DNA of 6,988 bases from Actinomycetes bacterium (GCA_023412435.1 JAEYNS010000277.1:1-6988), one strand, 5' to 3'. Shown: positions 1 to 5,684, counted from the first letter of the stretch. Translations and numbers: made by a program. The notes: generated by a model from the letters alone, not told the origin.

Positions 1-881
1 GCACCACAGCCACCAGCATCACGAGCCTCGGCACGGGGCTGACCCCCGGCCAGCACGGCGTCGCAGGCTACGCCTTCCGGTACCCGCCGACCGGCAAGGT
101 GCTCAACACCCTGCAGTGGCCGGCCGACGTCCACGGACTCGACGTCCAGCCGCAGCTCACCTACCTGGAGCGTCTGGCAGGCGCCGGGGTCAGGACCGCC
201 TCGGTCGGCCCGGCGCGGTTCGCGGGCAGTGGGCTGACCACCGTCGCGCTGCGCGACGCCAACTTCCTCGGCATTGCCGACGAGGAGGACCACGACCTGC
301 GCATCGAACTGGTGGCCGGCGCAGCCGCGGGGGGCGACAGTTCGATGGTCTACGCCTACGAACGCTCCCTGGACCACACCGGTCACAGCCAGGGCGTGGG
401 ATCCCCGGCGTGGTTGGCCGCGCTGGCCCGGTGCGACGCGCTGGCCCGTGGCCTGCGGGCGGCGCTCCCGTCGCACACCCGCCTGGTGATCACCGGCGAC
501 CACGGCATGGTCAACGTCCCTCAGGACGCCCGCCTGCTGGTCGAGGACGAGCCTGCGCTGCTCGCCGGGGTCGCCGCCTTCGCGGGCGAGGGCAGGTTGC
601 GGCAGCTGTACGCCGGGCGGGGCAAGCAGGAGGCGGTGGCCGACCGCTGGCGTGACCGGCTGGCGGGCCAGGCGTGGGTGCTCTCCCGCGAGGAGGCCTT
701 CGCTGCCGGGTGGTTCGGCCCCGCGAATCCGCGGGTCACCGATCGGTTCGGCGACGTGCTGGTGGCGATGAGCGGGCCCGGGGCGGTGATGAGCCGCCGG
801 CTGCCGAAGGAGTTGAGCCTGGTCGGTATGCACGGCTCGCTGACCGCCGCCGAGATGTCGGTCCCGTTGCTGGTGTGCTGA
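1..881 (+). CDS. Alkaline phosphatase family protein (nucleotide pyrophosphatase/phosphodiesterase type), 5' end missing
   Basis: This is the C-terminal 292 residues of a metal-dependent phosphodiesterase of the alkaline phosphatase superfamily (PF01663-like). The reading frame is open from base 3, so the true start lies upstream; the GTG at 99 is internal. Fragment residues 1-23 carry the family's active-site segment, beginning TTATSITSLGTG and followed by PGQHGVAGY. One of the early Thr residues is the likely nucleophile. Metal ligands follow in order: D124 and H128 in the LDHTGHSQG motif, D166/H167 in ITGDHGM, and H277 in VGMHGS near the end. The fold and the two-metal site are therefore intact apart from the unseen first Asp. 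The substrate (nucleotide, phospholipid head group or other phosphodiester) cannot be read from sequence. Its stop codon touches the ribosome binding site of tdk, so the two are probably co-transcribed. Confidence 0.9.
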   Translation, partial: TTATSITSLGTGLTPGQHGVAGYAFRYPPTGKVLNTLQWPADVHGLDVQPQLTYLERLAGAGVRTASVGPARFAGSGLTTVALRDANFLGIADEEDHDLRIELVAGAAAGGDSSMVYAYERSLDHTGHSQGVGSPAWLAALARCDALARGLRAALPSHTRLVITGDHGMVNVPQDARLLVEDEPALLAGVAAFAGEGRLRQLYAGRGKQEAVADRWRDRLAGQAWVLSREEAFAAGWFGPANPRVTDRFGDVLVAMSGPGAVMSRRLPKELSLVGMHGSLTAAEMSVPLLVC

Positions 882-886
882 GGAGG
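881..886 (+). promoter_or_regulatory. Ribosome binding site of tdk
   Basis: AGGAGG, a perfect anti-16S match, lies 4 bases before the ATG at 891. Its first A is the last base of the upstream TGA stop. It is the strongest Shine-Dalgarno sequence in the window and fixes the tdk start. Termination of the upstream gene on top of it suggests translational coupling. Confidence 0.85.
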
Positions 887-890
887 ACGC

Positions 891-1535
891 ATGGCGCAGC
901 TGGTTTTCTTCACCGGACCGATGGACTCCGGCAAGTCCACCCTCGCCCTGCAGGTCGCCTACACCGAGAGCCGGGCCGGCCGGGCGGGACGACTGTTCAC
1001 CCGGGGCGACCGGGCTGGGGAGGCAACCATCACGTCGCGGATCGGCCTGTCCCGACCCGCTGTCGAGGTGCATGACGGGTTCGACTTCTGGGGCTACCTG
1101 GTGGGGGAGCTGAGCAGCGGCCAGCGGGTCGACTTCCTGGTCTGCGACGAGACCCAGTTCTACACGGTCGCGCACATCAACCAGCTCGCCCGGATCGCCG
1201 ACGACCTGGACATCGAGGTCTTCTGCTTCGGCATCCTCAGCGACTTCCGGACCGAACTGTTCCCCGCCACCCGGAGGCTGGTCGAGGTGTGCGACCGGAT
1301 GGAGGTCGCGCAGGTCCGCCCACGCTGCTGGTGCGGCGCCGTCGCCACCCACAACGCCCGGATCGTGAACGGCGACATGGTGGTCGAGGGCGACCAGATG
1401 GTGGTGGGCGACACCGGCGCGCCCGAGGCGGAGGTGTCCTACCAGGTGTTGTGCCGCAGGCACCACCGGCAGCGGCTCACCGCCCGGCTGGCGGGGGTGG
1501 ACGCCACCCCGGATCCGCTGCCGTTCGGCGAATGA
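891..1535 (+). CDS. tdk: Thymidine kinase (type II, TK1-like)
   Basis: A cytosolic enzyme that phosphorylates thymidine (and deoxyuridine) to the monophosphate with ATP, in the pyrimidine salvage route to dTTP. The 214-residue protein has the full family layout. The P-loop GPMDSGKST is at residues 9-17. The Walker B/catalytic motif CDETQF is at 85-90, with E87 the expected general base. FGILSDFRTELFPATRRL at 113-130 precedes the zinc-bound lasso region. Likely zinc ligands are C146, C148, C188 and H191, the C-x-C plus C-x2-H arrangement I associate with actinobacterial enzymes. The length is normal for the family. The start is fixed by the AGGAGG element four bases upstream. The stop TGA overlaps an in-frame ATG of the downstream reading frame (ATGA at 1532-1535), but the next gene more likely begins at 1574. 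Confidence 0.97.
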   Translation: MAQLVFFTGPMDSGKSTLALQVAYTESRAGRAGRLFTRGDRAGEATITSRIGLSRPAVEVHDGFDFWGYLVGELSSGQRVDFLVCDETQFYTVAHINQLARIADDLDIEVFCFGILSDFRTELFPATRRLVEVCDRMEVAQVRPRCWCGAVATHNARIVNGDMVVEGDQMVVGDTGAPEAEVSYQVLCRRHHRQRLTARLAGVDATPDPLPFGE

Positions 1536-1560
1536 TCCCACCCGGTGTTCCGCACGCCCC

Positions 1561-1566
1561 TAGCAT
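1561..1566 (+). promoter_or_regulatory. Candidate -10 element for a leaderless transcript of the membrane protein gene
   Basis: TAGCAT fits the actinobacterial TANNNT -10 consensus. The ATG at 1574 follows after 7 bases, where transcription would be expected to begin, so this start would be leaderless. No convincing -35 hexamer is visible and no Shine-Dalgarno sequence precedes 1574. In-frame ATGs at 1532 (overlapping the tdk stop) and 1565 (inside this element) are alternative starts. Confidence 0.5.
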
Positions 1567-1573
1567 GGCGGCC

Positions 1574-2866
1574 ATGACCCCCGCGTCGCCGCTCGCGCCC
1601 GTTGCCCCGCTCGGTCTCGGGGAGGTGCTGTCGGAGTCGTTCGGTGTGCTGCGCCGGCGCCCCGGGTTGGCGCTCGGGCTGAGTGCCATCCCCACCCTCG
1701 CCGCCCTCGGGGTCTCGCTCGTGCTGGTCGGCTCGCTCGTGGCGGCCTGGCTGCCGCTGATGCTCGCTGTGATGTCGGGGGACCTGACCGGTTTCGTGGG
1801 CGCGATCGGCGGCTGGATGGCCCTCGTGGCGGTCGGGAGTCTGGTGGTCGTCGCCGCGCAGGTCTATGTCGTGGGGCTGCTGACGGTGCTCAGCCGGGAG
1901 ACGGTGCACGGCAGGCGGCCCGGGTTCGCCGAGCTCAGGGCCGCCCTGCGCGGCTACCCTGCCCGGGTCGCGCCGCTGGTGCTGCTCGCCCTCGTCGCCT
2001 ACGTCGCCGTGTTCGCGGTGGTTCTGGCTCCGATGCTGGCCGGCGTCCTCGCCCTTCCCACCGACCCCGACTCCGACGCGTTCGCCGGCGGCGTGCTGCT
2101 CTCGCTCGCCCTGATGTTCCCCGCCCTGATCTCGCTGTACTTCGTCGTCGTGCGGCTGGTGTACGTGGTGCCCGTGCTCGCCCTTGAGGGCCAGGGCGGG
2201 ATGGCGGCGCTGCGGCGGGCGTGGGGGTTGACCTCGGGACTGTTCTGGCGCACCTTCGGCTACCTCGCCGTCGCCTACCTGCTGGTCGGCGCGGCGGGAT
2301 TCGTGGTGAACCTCCTGACCCAGGTGGTGACCCTGGGCGCCGTGGGGGATCCCGACAGCATGGACCCGTTCAGTGATGACTTCCTGGCCACGCTCGTGGC
2401 AGTGATGGCGGTGCCGATGGTCGGCCAGCTGGTCATCCAGCTGTTCTCGTTGCCGTTCCTGCAGGCCGTGGTCACGGTGATGTACGTCGACCGGGTCGGT
2501 GAGCTGGCGGTCCGCGGCGGCCGGCTCCACTCGCCGCAACCGGCGGCGTGGGGCGGCCCGCCGCCCTACCCGCAGTCGCCGTACCCTCAGCCGCCGTACC
2601 CCCAGTCGCCGTACCCGCAGCCGCCATACCCTCAGCCGCCGCAGCCGGCGTACCCGCAGCCGCCGTACCCGCCTCCGTATGGTGCCTCGTGGGCGTACCC
2701 GCAGCCGCCGTACGGGCAGCAGCCTCCCGGCGACCAGCGTGGCGGCAACCAGCAGTACGGGCAGTGGGGGCAGAACCCGGGTCAGCAGGCCCCCGATCCC
2801 GCGCAGCTGTGGGGCCCGCCGCGCCCGGAACAGCCTCGAACCCCGGACGGACCGCCGGCCAACTAA
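1574..2866 (+). CDS. Six-helix membrane protein with Tyr/Pro/Gln-rich repeat tail
   Basis: A 430-residue integral membrane protein of unknown function. It resembles the widespread actinobacterial proteins often labelled as having a glycerophosphodiester-phosphodiesterase membrane domain. Six hydrophobic segments are visible at about residues 38-66, 79-107, 131-161, 171-204, 226-255 and 270-303. Before helix 5 lies the typical cytoplasmic connector LRRAWGLTSGLFWRTFG (213-229). Residues 319-430 form a disordered tail rich in Pro, Tyr, Gln and Gly, built around YPQPP/YPQSP repeats. There are no catalytic phosphodiesterase residues, so an enzymatic role is not supported. The start at 1574 is chosen because a TAGCAT -10 element lies 7 bases upstream and the hydrophobic core needs no more N-terminal sequence. 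A start at 1532 would add 14 residues and couple it to tdk by an ATGA overlap. It converges on sepH with only 13 bases between stop codons. Confidence 0.85.
   Translation: MTPASPLAPVAPLGLGEVLSESFGVLRRRPGLALGLSAIPTLAALGVSLVLVGSLVAAWLPLMLAVMSGDLTGFVGAIGGWMALVAVGSLVVVAAQVYVVGLLTVLSRETVHGRRPGFAELRAALRGYPARVAPLVLLALVAYVAVFAVVLAPMLAGVLALPTDPDSDAFAGGVLLSLALMFPALISLYFVVVRLVYVVPVLALEGQGGMAALRRAWGLTSGLFWRTFGYLAVAYLLVGAAGFVVNLLTQVVTLGAVGDPDSMDPFSDDFLATLVAVMAVPMVGQLVIQLFSLPFLQAVVTVMYVDRVGELAVRGGRLHSPQPAAWGGPPPYPQSPYPQPPYPQSPYPQPPYPQPPQPAYPQPPYPPPYGASWAYPQPPYGQQPPGDQRGGNQQYGQWGQNPGQQAPDPAQLWGPPRPEQPRTPDGPPAN
2567..2710 (+). repeat. In-frame 15-base tandem repeat encoding YPQ(P/S)P
   Basis: Five contiguous 15-base units run from 2567 to 2641, each tac-ccn-cag-(c/t)cg-cc(g/a), encoding YPQSP, YPQPP, YPQSP, YPQPP, YPQPP. 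Further units stand at 2651-2665 and 2696-2710, separated by degenerate spacers. Copies differ almost only at wobble positions and at the Ser/Pro position. This is consistent with expansion by slippage followed by synonymous drift, within the cytoplasmic tail of the membrane protein. Confidence 0.9.
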
Positions 2867-2868
2867 CG

Positions 2869-2890
2869 GCCGAGCCGGCTCACTTCGGCT
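2869..2890. terminator. Possible bidirectional terminator between convergent genes
   Basis: GCCGA at 2869-2873 pairs with TCGGC at 2885-2889 (a G-T pair at 2868/2890 would extend it). The loop contains a second dyad, GAGCCGGCTC at 2873-2882. The structure covers the minus-strand stop codon of sepH and begins 3 bases after the plus-strand stop. There is no T-tract, so intrinsic termination would be of the U-less kind. This is a weak call. Confidence 0.35.
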
Positions 2891-3857
2891 TGCGGGGGGT
2901 GGGTGAGCCGAAGACGATCTCGTCCCAGGACGGCACCCGGGCGCGCTTGCGCTTCGCCTTGGCCGGCTTGGGTTCCTCGCCCTCGCTGCCGCCCTCGAGC
3001 AGGCTCGGCTGTCCGGCTTCGTCGGGCTCGTCGTCGTGGGACGTCGCCGCCTCGCCGTCCGGCTCGGCGGCGGTCTCCGGTTCGGCGGGTGGCTCGTCAA
3101 GGACGGGGGAGGCCGGCTGGCCCGCGTCGTGGCGGACCAGGCCGGAGTAGATCTGCACCGAGTCCTCATCGAAGCCGGACAGCATGTCGTAGAGCACGTC
3201 GATGCCGCCGGTGGGGTTCGTCACGATGTCGTAGACCCCGTTCACCTCGGTGAGTTCGGCCTCGGAGTAGGCGTCGTCACCGAAGCCGTCCTCGTCGTCG
3301 AGGTCGATCGGCTCGGTGTCCTCCGGCGGCGGTCCCGGCTGGACCACCCGCACCAGGGCGAGATCGTCGTTGAGACCGACCGTCGGCTCCGCCTCGTCCG
3401 GCTCGGAAGGGCTCGTGGCCGGCTCGGCCGCCGGCGGGTGCAGCCCCAGCAGCCAGCGGGCATCGTCGTTGTCGGCGACCGAGAACCGGCCGGCCTGGTC
3501 GTAGACGAAGTGGGCGTCGCGTTCCTGGCGGCCGGCCGCCCAGACGACCCGGATCGTCCACCGCCGGCCCTCGAGCTTCCAGGCGTCCCACCGGACGGTG
3601 TCCGGGTCCACCTGGCGGGGCAGCAGGCGATCGCTGACCACCTCGCTGAGCGTGCGGTGCGCGATGGTCTCGCCGCCCCGGCGGGCCGGGTGGCTCTGCG
3701 CGAGGCCCGCTATGAACTCGCGCTCGGCGAGCACGGGGACGGCGAACGGTTCAACCCGTGCCGGGTCCATCCCGGTGGCACGCGCGACCTCGTCGACGGA
3801 CTCCCCAGCCCTGATCCGGTTCTGGATCTCCCTCGGCGAGAGAGCACTGTCTGCCAT
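2880..3857 (-). CDS. sepH: Septation protein SepH (DUF3071 family), N-terminally short
   Basis: SepH is an actinobacterial cell-division protein that binds FtsZ and promotes its assembly at the septum, shown in Streptomyces and Mycobacterium. In this 325-residue protein the helix-turn-helix-like region with SPREIQNRIRAGESVDEVA is at about 8-26, running on to PVLAERE at 41-47. The remainder of the DUF3071 core extends to about 140 (VRWDAWKLEGRRW at 88-100). A long acidic, Pro-rich linker follows. The C-terminus carries the conserved RVPSWDEIVFG motif (307-317), preceded by a basic KAKRKRAR stretch. Typical SepH has roughly 50-60 residues before the helix-turn-helix; here it starts at a Met aligned with the end of that segment. 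The ATG at 3857 is supported by GGAG at 3864-3867, 6 bases away. Upstream frames, including the open in-frame extension to 4025, do not resemble the missing part. The linker contains a less acidic block (about 205-245, containing NGVYDIVTNPTGG). It is divergent from the DUF4193 gene. Confidence 0.9.
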   Translation of the reverse strand: MADSALSPREIQNRIRAGESVDEVARATGMDPARVEPFAVPVLAEREFIAGLAQSHPARRGGETIAHRTLSEVVSDRLLPRQVDPDTVRWDAWKLEGRRWTIRVVWAAGRQERDAHFVYDQAGRFSVADNDDARWLLGLHPPAAEPATSPSEPDEAEPTVGLNDDLALVRVVQPGPPPEDTEPIDLDDEDGFGDDAYSEAELTEVNGVYDIVTNPTGGIDVLYDMLSGFDEDSVQIYSGLVRHDAGQPASPVLDEPPAEPETAAEPDGEAATSHDDEPDEAGQPSLLEGGSEGEEPKPAKAKRKRARVPSWDEIVFGSPTPRKPK

Positions 3858-3897
3858 GTACGTCTCCAGGTGCGGGTGCGCGATTGTCTTGCTGGGT

Positions 3898-3922
3898 AAC
3901 CTACCAAGGTCGCCGCGGTTCC
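3898..3922 (-). promoter_or_regulatory. Candidate sepH promoter
   Basis: On the minus strand TAGGTT (3903-3898) matches the TANNNT -10 consensus. It would start transcription near 3891, giving a leader of about 35 bases that contains the GGAG ribosome site. The same stretch also reads GGAACC (3922-3917), 16 bases, then GTT (3900-3898). That is the -35/-10 pattern and spacing of ECF sigma-E/H-type promoters in mycobacteria. Either or both could be used; the match is read by eye only. Confidence 0.45.
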
Positions 3923-4001
3923 GACCCCAACGCGGCCGCTCCAATCCCCGATCCACCCCAGCCGACGCGCGTGTGCTCAGGACGATTGGAGGGCCTTGGC
4001 G

Positions 4002-4018
4002 GCATGTGATATGCATGC
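4002..4018. promoter_or_regulatory. 17-base dyad in the divergent sepH / DUF4193 region (possible operator)
   Basis: GCATG at 4002-4006 and CATGC at 4014-4018 are perfect inverted arms around TGATATG, an AT-rich island in otherwise GC-rich sequence. A second short dyad, CCGC-acaac-GCGG, follows at 4020-4032. The position upstream of the DUF4193 start suits a regulator site or promoter element. No standard -10/-35 pair for that gene is convincing here. The rest of 3858-4089 holds no gene that I can support. Confidence 0.25.
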
Positions 4019-4089
4019 TCCGCACAACGCGGCAGAGGCAGTATGACCGGGGCGCTCCCGGGCGACCTGGCGGAATGGATGGACAACGG

Positions 4090-4386
4090 ATGGCAACGGA
4101 TTACGACGCCCCTCGCAAGTCTGACGAAGAGAGCGAAGACAGCATTGAGGAGCTCAAGACCCGGCGCAACGACAAGAACTCCGGCAAGGTCGACGAGGAC
4201 GAGGTCGAGGCGGCGGAAACCTTCGAGTTGCCCGGTGCCGACCTGTCCCACGAGGAGCTGACCGTCCGGGTCCTCCCGCGCCAGGCCGACGAGTTCACCT
4301 GCGCGTCCTGCTTCCTGGTGAAGCACCGCAGCCAGATCGCAGTGGAGAAGGACGGCCAGTACTACTGCGTCGACTGCGCGGGCTGA
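4090..4386 (+). CDS. DUF4193 zinc-ribbon protein
   Basis: A 98-residue protein of the conserved actinobacterial DUF4193 family (M. tuberculosis Rv2699c is a homologue by recollection). Its function is unknown. The N-terminus MATDYDAPRK is the family signature and fixes the start at 4090, although an in-frame ATG at 4075 and only a poor ribosome site precede it. Residues 11-45 are acidic and charged. The conserved middle FELPGADLSHEELTVRV spans 45-61. The C-terminal treble-clef-like or zinc-ribbon half has two CxxC knuckles, C71/C74 (CASC) and C93/C96 (CVDC), that should bind one zinc. A nucleic-acid or protein-interaction role is plausible from the zinc ribbon but not shown. The stop codon forms one arm of a palindrome with the stop of the convergent DUF4235-like gene. 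Confidence 0.95.
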   Translation: MATDYDAPRKSDEESEDSIEELKTRRNDKNSGKVDEDEVEAAETFELPGADLSHEELTVRVLPRQADEFTCASCFLVKHRSQIAVEKDGQYYCVDCAG

Positions 4387-4396
4387 GCCGGGCTCA
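4384..4396. terminator. Palindrome joining two convergent stop codons (possible terminator)
   Basis: The 13-base sequence TGAGCCGGGCTCA is a perfect 6-base inverted repeat around one G. It starts with the TGA of the DUF4193 gene and ends with the reverse-strand TGA of the DUF4235-like gene. As RNA it would fold as a 5-base stem with a 3-base loop in either direction. There is no T-tract, so function as a terminator is uncertain. Confidence 0.35.
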
Positions 4397-4675
4397 CCGA
4401 CGCGCGCGGCGGGGTGCCGGCTCTCCCAGCACCCGCTCCCACGAGCGTGCCGCGAACCTGTTGACGACGACGGTGGCAACAGCCATGCCCGCGGCGCTGG
4501 CCACCGTCCACGCGAGCAGCCTGCGGGTGGATGCCTGCGGGTCGTCGATGGCGGGCGGCTCCTCGCCGGTCGCGGCGCGCCAGACGCCTTCGAGCGCCTT
4601 GGTCACCGCGACCGCGGCAGCCGCGCCCACGGCGCCGGCGTACAGGTTCCACATGAGCTTGCGGGGCGTGAGCAT
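4394..4675 (-). CDS. Small two-helix membrane protein, DUF4235-like
   Basis: A 93-residue predicted inner-membrane protein. Hydrophobic helices lie at about 7-30 (following TPRKLMWN) and 53-71, separated by a polar loop with WRAATGEEPPAIDDP (32-46). The C-terminus is basic. The W-x5-GEE-P loop and two-helix layout resemble DUF4235 proteins, whose function is unknown. The start at 4675 is preferred because AAAGGGA lies just upstream (4681-4687 on the plus strand). An upstream in-frame ATG at 4708 would overlap the candidate -10 TAGGAT at 4712-4707. That element would give a leader of about 25 bases before 4675. It is divergent from the DUF3093 gene and convergent with the DUF4193 gene with a 7-base gap. 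Confidence 0.8.
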   Translation of the reverse strand: MLTPRKLMWNLYAGAVGAAAAVAVTKALEGVWRAATGEEPPAIDDPQASTRRLLAWTVASAAGMAVATVVVNRFAARSWERVLGEPAPRRARR

Positions 4676-4706
4676 CGCGATCCCTTTCACACTGTGACGT
4701 GCAGCC

Positions 4707-4725
4707 ATCCTAAGTCGGCTAGGTT
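4707..4725. promoter_or_regulatory. Back-to-back divergent promoter (two -10 elements in an inverted repeat)
   Basis: ATCCTAAGTCGGCTAGGTT contains TAGGTT reading right (4720-4725) and TAGGAT reading left (4712-4707), 7 bases apart; CCTA/TAGG are the shared arms. Rightward, the GTG start of the DUF3093 gene (4732) lies 6 bases after the -10, so that transcript would be leaderless. Leftward, transcription from about 4700 would give the DUF4235-like gene a short leader with a ribosome site. No good -35 hexamer is seen on either side. Confidence 0.6.
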
Positions 4726-4731
4726 TCTGGG

Positions 4732-5187
4732 GTGAGTTACCGCGAACGACTGTGGGTGCCGGCTTCCTGGTGGGGGATCGGCCTGTTCTTCGCCGTCAGC
4801 TTCACCACCGCCGTAGGGTTCGCGGTATCGCCCCTTGTCAGCGCGATATCGGGGCTGGTCACCGTCGCCGCGGTCGCGGGCGCGCTGCTGTGGTACGGCT
4901 CGGTGCCGATCGTGGTGGACGAACGCGGACTGACCGCCGGCCGCTCGGTGCTGGAGTGGGAGTGGCTGGGGGAGGTGCAGCCCCTCGACGGGGCAGGCAC
5001 CCAGCGGCTGCTCGGGGCTGGGGCCGACAGGGCTGCCCACCTCGTGGTCCGTGGCTACCTGCGCACGGCGGTGCGGGTCGAGGTGGCCGACCCGGCCGAC
5101 CCGCACCCGTACTGGCTGGTCTCGACCCGGCGCCCGCGCGAGTTGGCCGCCGCCGTGGTCGCCGCGCGAAGTAGCATGCAGCGATGA
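4732..5187 (+). CDS. DUF3093 membrane protein
   Basis: A 151-residue protein of the actinobacterial DUF3093 family (M. tuberculosis Rv2698-like by recollection), function unknown. The family signature YRERLWVP is at 3-10. Two membrane helices are at about 11-33 and 36-56. A soluble domain of beta character follows, with [22 protein letters not shown] (two pieces, 61-82). The conserved end motif [16 protein letters not shown] is at 120-135. The start is a GTG with no Shine-Dalgarno sequence, placed 6 bases after a TAGGTT -10 element, so leaderless initiation is likely. The stop overlaps the dut start (ATGA at 5184-5187). DUF3093 next to dut is a conserved pairing, suggesting co-regulation more than a shared pathway. 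Confidence 0.93.
   Translation: MSYRERLWVPASWWGIGLFFAVSFTTAVGFAVSPLVSAISGLVTVAAVAGALLWYGSVPIVVDERGLTAGRSVLEWEWLGEVQPLDGAGTQRLLGAGADRAAHLVVRGYLRTAVRVEVADPADPHPYWLVSTRRPRELAAAVVAARSSMQR
5172..5177 (+). promoter_or_regulatory. Candidate internal leaderless promoter (-10) for dut
   Basis: TAGCAT, the same hexamer as at 1561-1566, ends 6 bases before the dut ATG at 5184, the spacing expected if transcription starts on the A of ATG. It lies within the last codons of the DUF3093 gene. No Shine-Dalgarno sequence is visible ahead of dut, so dut would depend on coupling through the ATGA overlap, on this promoter, or on both. There is no clear -35. Confidence 0.4.
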
Positions 5188-5684
5188 CCGACGGCGCTGA
5201 ACGACTGGTGGTGGGGGTCCGGGTGCTCGACCCGGAGATCCCACTTCCGCGGTACGCCCGACCCGGCGACGCCGGTGCCGACCTCGCCACCGCCGAGGAG
5301 TGCACCCTGCAGCCGGGGGAGCGGCGGTTGGTCCGCACCGGGATCGCCGTGGCCATCCCGGACGGCTGGGTGGGTCTGGTGCATCCCCGCTCCGGGCTCG
5401 CCGCCCGGCACGGGCTCACGATCGTCAACGCACCGGGTACTGTCGACGCCGGCTACCGGGGGGAGATCATGGTCTGCCTGCTGAACACCGACAGCTCCCG
5501 TCCGGTGCACCTCAGCAAGGGCGACCTGATCGCGCAACTGGTCCTGCAGCGGGTCGGCCGGGCGTCCTTCGCCCCGACCGACGAACTGCCGACCAGCGCC
5601 AGGGGAACCGGTGGCCACGGCTCGACCGGGGGCATCCGCCACTGGGAGCAGACAAAGCAGGACACACAGGAGAGAGCACAGTGA
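5184..5684 (+). CDS. dut: Deoxyuridine 5'-triphosphate nucleotidohydrolase (dUTPase)
   Basis: A homotrimeric enzyme hydrolysing dUTP to dUMP and pyrophosphate, which keeps uracil out of DNA and supplies dUMP for thymidylate synthesis. All five trimeric dUTPase motifs are present in 166 residues. Motif I is [10 protein letters not shown] (25-34); II is [10 protein letters not shown] (68-77); III is [10 protein letters not shown] (85-94), with D88 the expected catalytic Asp and Y91 the deoxyribose-discriminating Tyr. Motif IV is KGDLIAQL (112-119) and V is [11 protein letters not shown] (140-150). In motif V the aromatic residue common elsewhere is His145, as in the M. tuberculosis enzyme, so this is a lineage trait and not a defect. 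The C-terminal 15 or so residues after motif V are Gln/Glu/Lys-rich. The start overlaps the DUF3093 stop (ATGA) and the stop overlaps the next start (TGATG). Confidence 0.98.
   Translation: MTDGAERLVVGVRVLDPEIPLPRYARPGDAGADLATAEECTLQPGERRLVRTGIAVAIPDGWVGLVHPRSGLAARHGLTIVNAPGTVDAGYRGEIMVCLLNTDSSRPVHLSKGDLIAQLVLQRVGRASFAPTDELPTSARGTGGHGSTGGIRHWEQTKQDTQERAQ

Noticed and set aside
99..101. GTG as the start of the phosphodiesterase gene
   Set aside because: The same frame is open to the window edge, and the upstream residues (TTATSITSLGTG) are the conserved active-site segment, so the GTG is an internal Val codon.
1439..3169. 576-codon open frame on the minus strand opposite the membrane protein gene
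   Set aside because: Its translation is Arg/His/Gln-rich with no recognisable domain, as expected for the antisense of a GC-rich gene. It also runs across the end of sepH. The plus-strand gene has clear membrane helices.
3036..3899. 287-codon open frame on the plus strand opposite sepH
   Set aside because: It is a shadow of sepH produced by GC-biased third positions. It has no family motif, while the minus strand encodes a clear SepH.
3858..4025. In-frame 56-residue N-terminal extension of SepH to 4025
   Set aside because: The extension does not resemble the SepH N-terminus and would cover the candidate promoter. The ATG at 3857 has a ribosome site at good spacing.
4047..4061. CCGGG-GCGCT-CCCGG hairpin upstream of the DUF4193 gene, considered as a riboswitch or attenuator
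   Set aside because: A single short GC-rich stem is expected by chance at this base composition. There is no leader peptide, alternative fold or T-tract.
5319..5634. His in place of an aromatic residue in dUTPase motif V, considered as a loss-of-function sign
   Set aside because: The mycobacterial enzyme also has His at this position, and all other motif residues are intact.
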